Source of the DNA: Actinomycetota bacterium
GTDB taxonomy: Bacteria; Actinomycetota; Thermoleophilia; Gaiellales; Gaiellaceae
Length of the DNA: 5,730 nt
Direction of reading: 5' to 3'
NCBI GenBank assembly: GCA_005885085.1
Contig: VAXY01000098.1
Span: 1-5,730, forward strand
Shown here: positions 4,670 to 5,730 of the stretch, one piece after another
Layout of the letters: each line of letters opens with the position of its first letter
Position numbering within the stretch: the first letter of the stretch is position 1
The notes under the pieces: generated by a model
Seen by the model: only the letters and a program-made list of their open reading frames with translations
What the model was told of the DNA's origin: nothing
Databases searched by the model: none
Translations under genes and position numbers: made by a program

Positions 4670-5730
4670 GTGGCTTCTCGACTCGAGGATCAGTTGAAGG
4701 CTTTGCCTGCTCGGCCTGGGGTTTACCTCTTTCGCGATGGGGCTGGAGAGGTGCTCTATGTCGGGAAGGCCAAGTCCCTTCGTCCTCGTGTGCGGTCGTA
4801 CTTTCAACAGGGGTTGGACACCCGGGCCTCGATTCGGCAGCTGCCCGAGCGGGTGGTCGACGTCGAGGTGATCGTCACGCAGAACGAGGTCGAGGCGCTC
4901 CATCTCGAGCAGAACCTGGTCAAGCGCCACCGGCCGCCGTTTAACGTCCGCCTGCGCGACGACAAGTCCTTCCCTTACATCGCCGTGACCGTCGAGGACG
5001 AGTACCCACGCGTCATGTTCACGCGCGAACGGCATCGCCGGGGCGTCGTCTACTTCGGCCCGTACGCCAACGCCAAGAAGGTGCGGGAAACACTCGACGT
5101 GCTGAACCGGGTCTTCCCATACCGGCCGTGCGAGGGGCCGAAGCCCGGCCGCCACTCGGGGATTCCGTGCCTCGACTACCACATCGAACGCTGCCTGGCC
5201 CCGTGCGTGGGCTACGTCTCGAAGGAGGATTACCGCGCGATCATCGACCAGGTGATCGAGTTCCTCTCCGGCGAGACGGATCCGATCCAGCGCCAGCTCG
5301 ACCGCAAGATGAAGGACGCCGCCGCCGCTGAGCGCTTCGAGGAGGCGGCGCGCTACCGCAACCGGCTCCGCAGCGTCCAGCACCTCGCCGAGCGGCAGGT
5401 CGCCGAGCGGCAGGCGGCGGATCGCCGCTCGGTCGGCACGATCGACGTGATCGGGCTGGCAGCTGACGGCGATCGCGCCGTGATTCAGGTCTTTCCCCTG
5501 CGCGACGGGCGCATGATCGACCGTTACTCGTTCCACCTCGAGAACGTCGGCGGTCAGGACATCACCACCATCCTCGAATCGTTCTGCCTCGAGTACTACG
5601 GGTCGGCACCGAGCGTGGCGCCGCAGGTCGTCGTCCCGCGTGACGCGGGCGACACGGCAGCCCTGGCCGAGTTCCTCTCGGAGCGGCGCGGCGCGCGGGT
5701 CGAGGTGCGCGCGGCCGAGCGGGGAGAGAA
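4670..5730 (+). CDS. uvrC: Excinuclease ABC subunit C, N-terminal 353 residues (3' truncated)
   Basis: UvrC makes the two incisions flanking a DNA lesion after UvrA and UvrB have found it. The visible part holds the GIY-YIG nuclease for the 3' cut (PGVYLFRD, VLYVGKAKSLRPRVRSYF, and NEVEALHLEQNLVK, with Tyr19, Tyr30 and Glu75 as likely active-site residues). It then has four cysteines (154, 167, 175, 179) in the pattern linked to an iron-sulfur cluster, and the UVR helix (about 211-240, RFEEAARYRNRL) that binds UvrB. The next domain begins at IDVIGLAADGDRAVIQVF. The RNase H-like 5' nuclease and helix-hairpin-helix lie beyond the right edge. GTG 4670 is chosen since CTAGG lies 8 nt upstream and the protein starts as the family does. 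The first 50 codons have lower third-position GC (about 60%) than the next 50 (about 94%). A 15-bp tandem repeat lies in the linker. Confidence 0.96.
   Translation, partial: MASRLEDQLKALPARPGVYLFRDGAGEVLYVGKAKSLRPRVRSYFQQGLDTRASIRQLPERVVDVEVIVTQNEVEALHLEQNLVKRHRPPFNVRLRDDKSFPYIAVTVEDEYPRVMFTRERHRRGVVYFGPYANAKKVRETLDVLNRVFPYRPCEGPKPGRHSGIPCLDYHIERCLAPCVGYVSKEDYRAIIDQVIEFLSGETDPIQRQLDRKMKDAAAAERFEEAARYRNRLRSVQHLAERQVAERQAADRRSVGTIDVIGLAADGDRAVIQVFPLRDGRMIDRYSFHLENVGGQDITTILESFCLEYYGSAPSVAPQVVVPRDAGDTAALAEFLSERRGARVEVRAAERGE
5386..5415 (+). repeat. 15-bp tandem duplication within uvrC
   Basis: CGCCGAGCGGCAGGT (5386-5400) is followed directly by the same 15 bases with the last one changed to C. 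It encodes AERQV then AERQA in the linker between the UVR helix and the next domain. It keeps the frame and lengthens a charged helical linker by five residues. Confidence 0.8.

Noticed and set aside
4307..5536. Open minus-strand frame of about 409 codons ending next to the minus-strand terminator
   Set aside because: Most of it is antisense to uvrC, which is unmistakable. The part outside uvrC resembles no protein I know. The stop lying close to the terminator is noted but is probably chance.
1..5730. Mobile elements, CRISPR arrays, tRNA or rRNA genes, defence systems
   Set aside because: No transposase, integrase, regularly spaced repeats, tRNA cloverleaf or rRNA-like stretch was found. 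The protein genes all look like ordinary chromosomal functions.

Overview
This is GC-rich bacterial DNA with dense, short-spaced genes on both strands. An actinobacterial-type HemQ (coproheme decarboxylase), frequent GTG/TTG starts and strong G/C bias at third codon positions point to Actinomycetota. The HemQ and the secreted hydrolase look most like Thermoleophilia (Gaiellales or Solirubrobacterales), but that is an inference from protein style, not a database result.

Left part (1-2261): the window opens in the 3' end of an NlpC/P60 cell-wall peptidase gene (+). Converging on it are a Bcp-type peroxiredoxin (-) and, in the same frame just after its stop, a possible 44-residue small ORF that overlaps the peptidase tail. 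Divergent from bcp are two membrane-protein genes (+): a 126-residue four-helix protein of unknown function and a 332-residue protein of the UPF0104 / lysylphosphatidylglycerol-synthase transmembrane type.

Middle (2292-4269, minus strand): a secreted clan GH-A-like glycoside hydrolase gene lies 16 nt upstream of hemQ. It has a clear promoter of TTGACG - 17 nt - TACACT form, which rules out the longest reading-frame start and places the real start near 4206. The pair probably forms one transcript that converges on the UPF0104-like gene.

Non-coding block (4207-4669): about 460 bases without a convincing protein gene but full of signals. They are the minus-strand promoter above, a small minus-strand intrinsic terminator, a candidate plus-strand small RNA or leader ending in a strong intrinsic terminator that has no gene in front of it, a perfect 12-bp inverted repeat, and a run of short palindromes and repeats. 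This is the most interesting part of the window.

Right part (4670-5730): the first 353 codons of uvrC (+), with the GIY-YIG nuclease domain, four-cysteine cluster and UVR helix; the RNase H-like nuclease domain lies beyond the window. Third-position GC is clearly lower in the first 50 codons than in the next 50.

The genes do not form one pathway. They cover cell-wall turnover, peroxide defence, haem synthesis, sugar hydrolysis and DNA repair. No mobile element, CRISPR array, tRNA or rRNA was seen.
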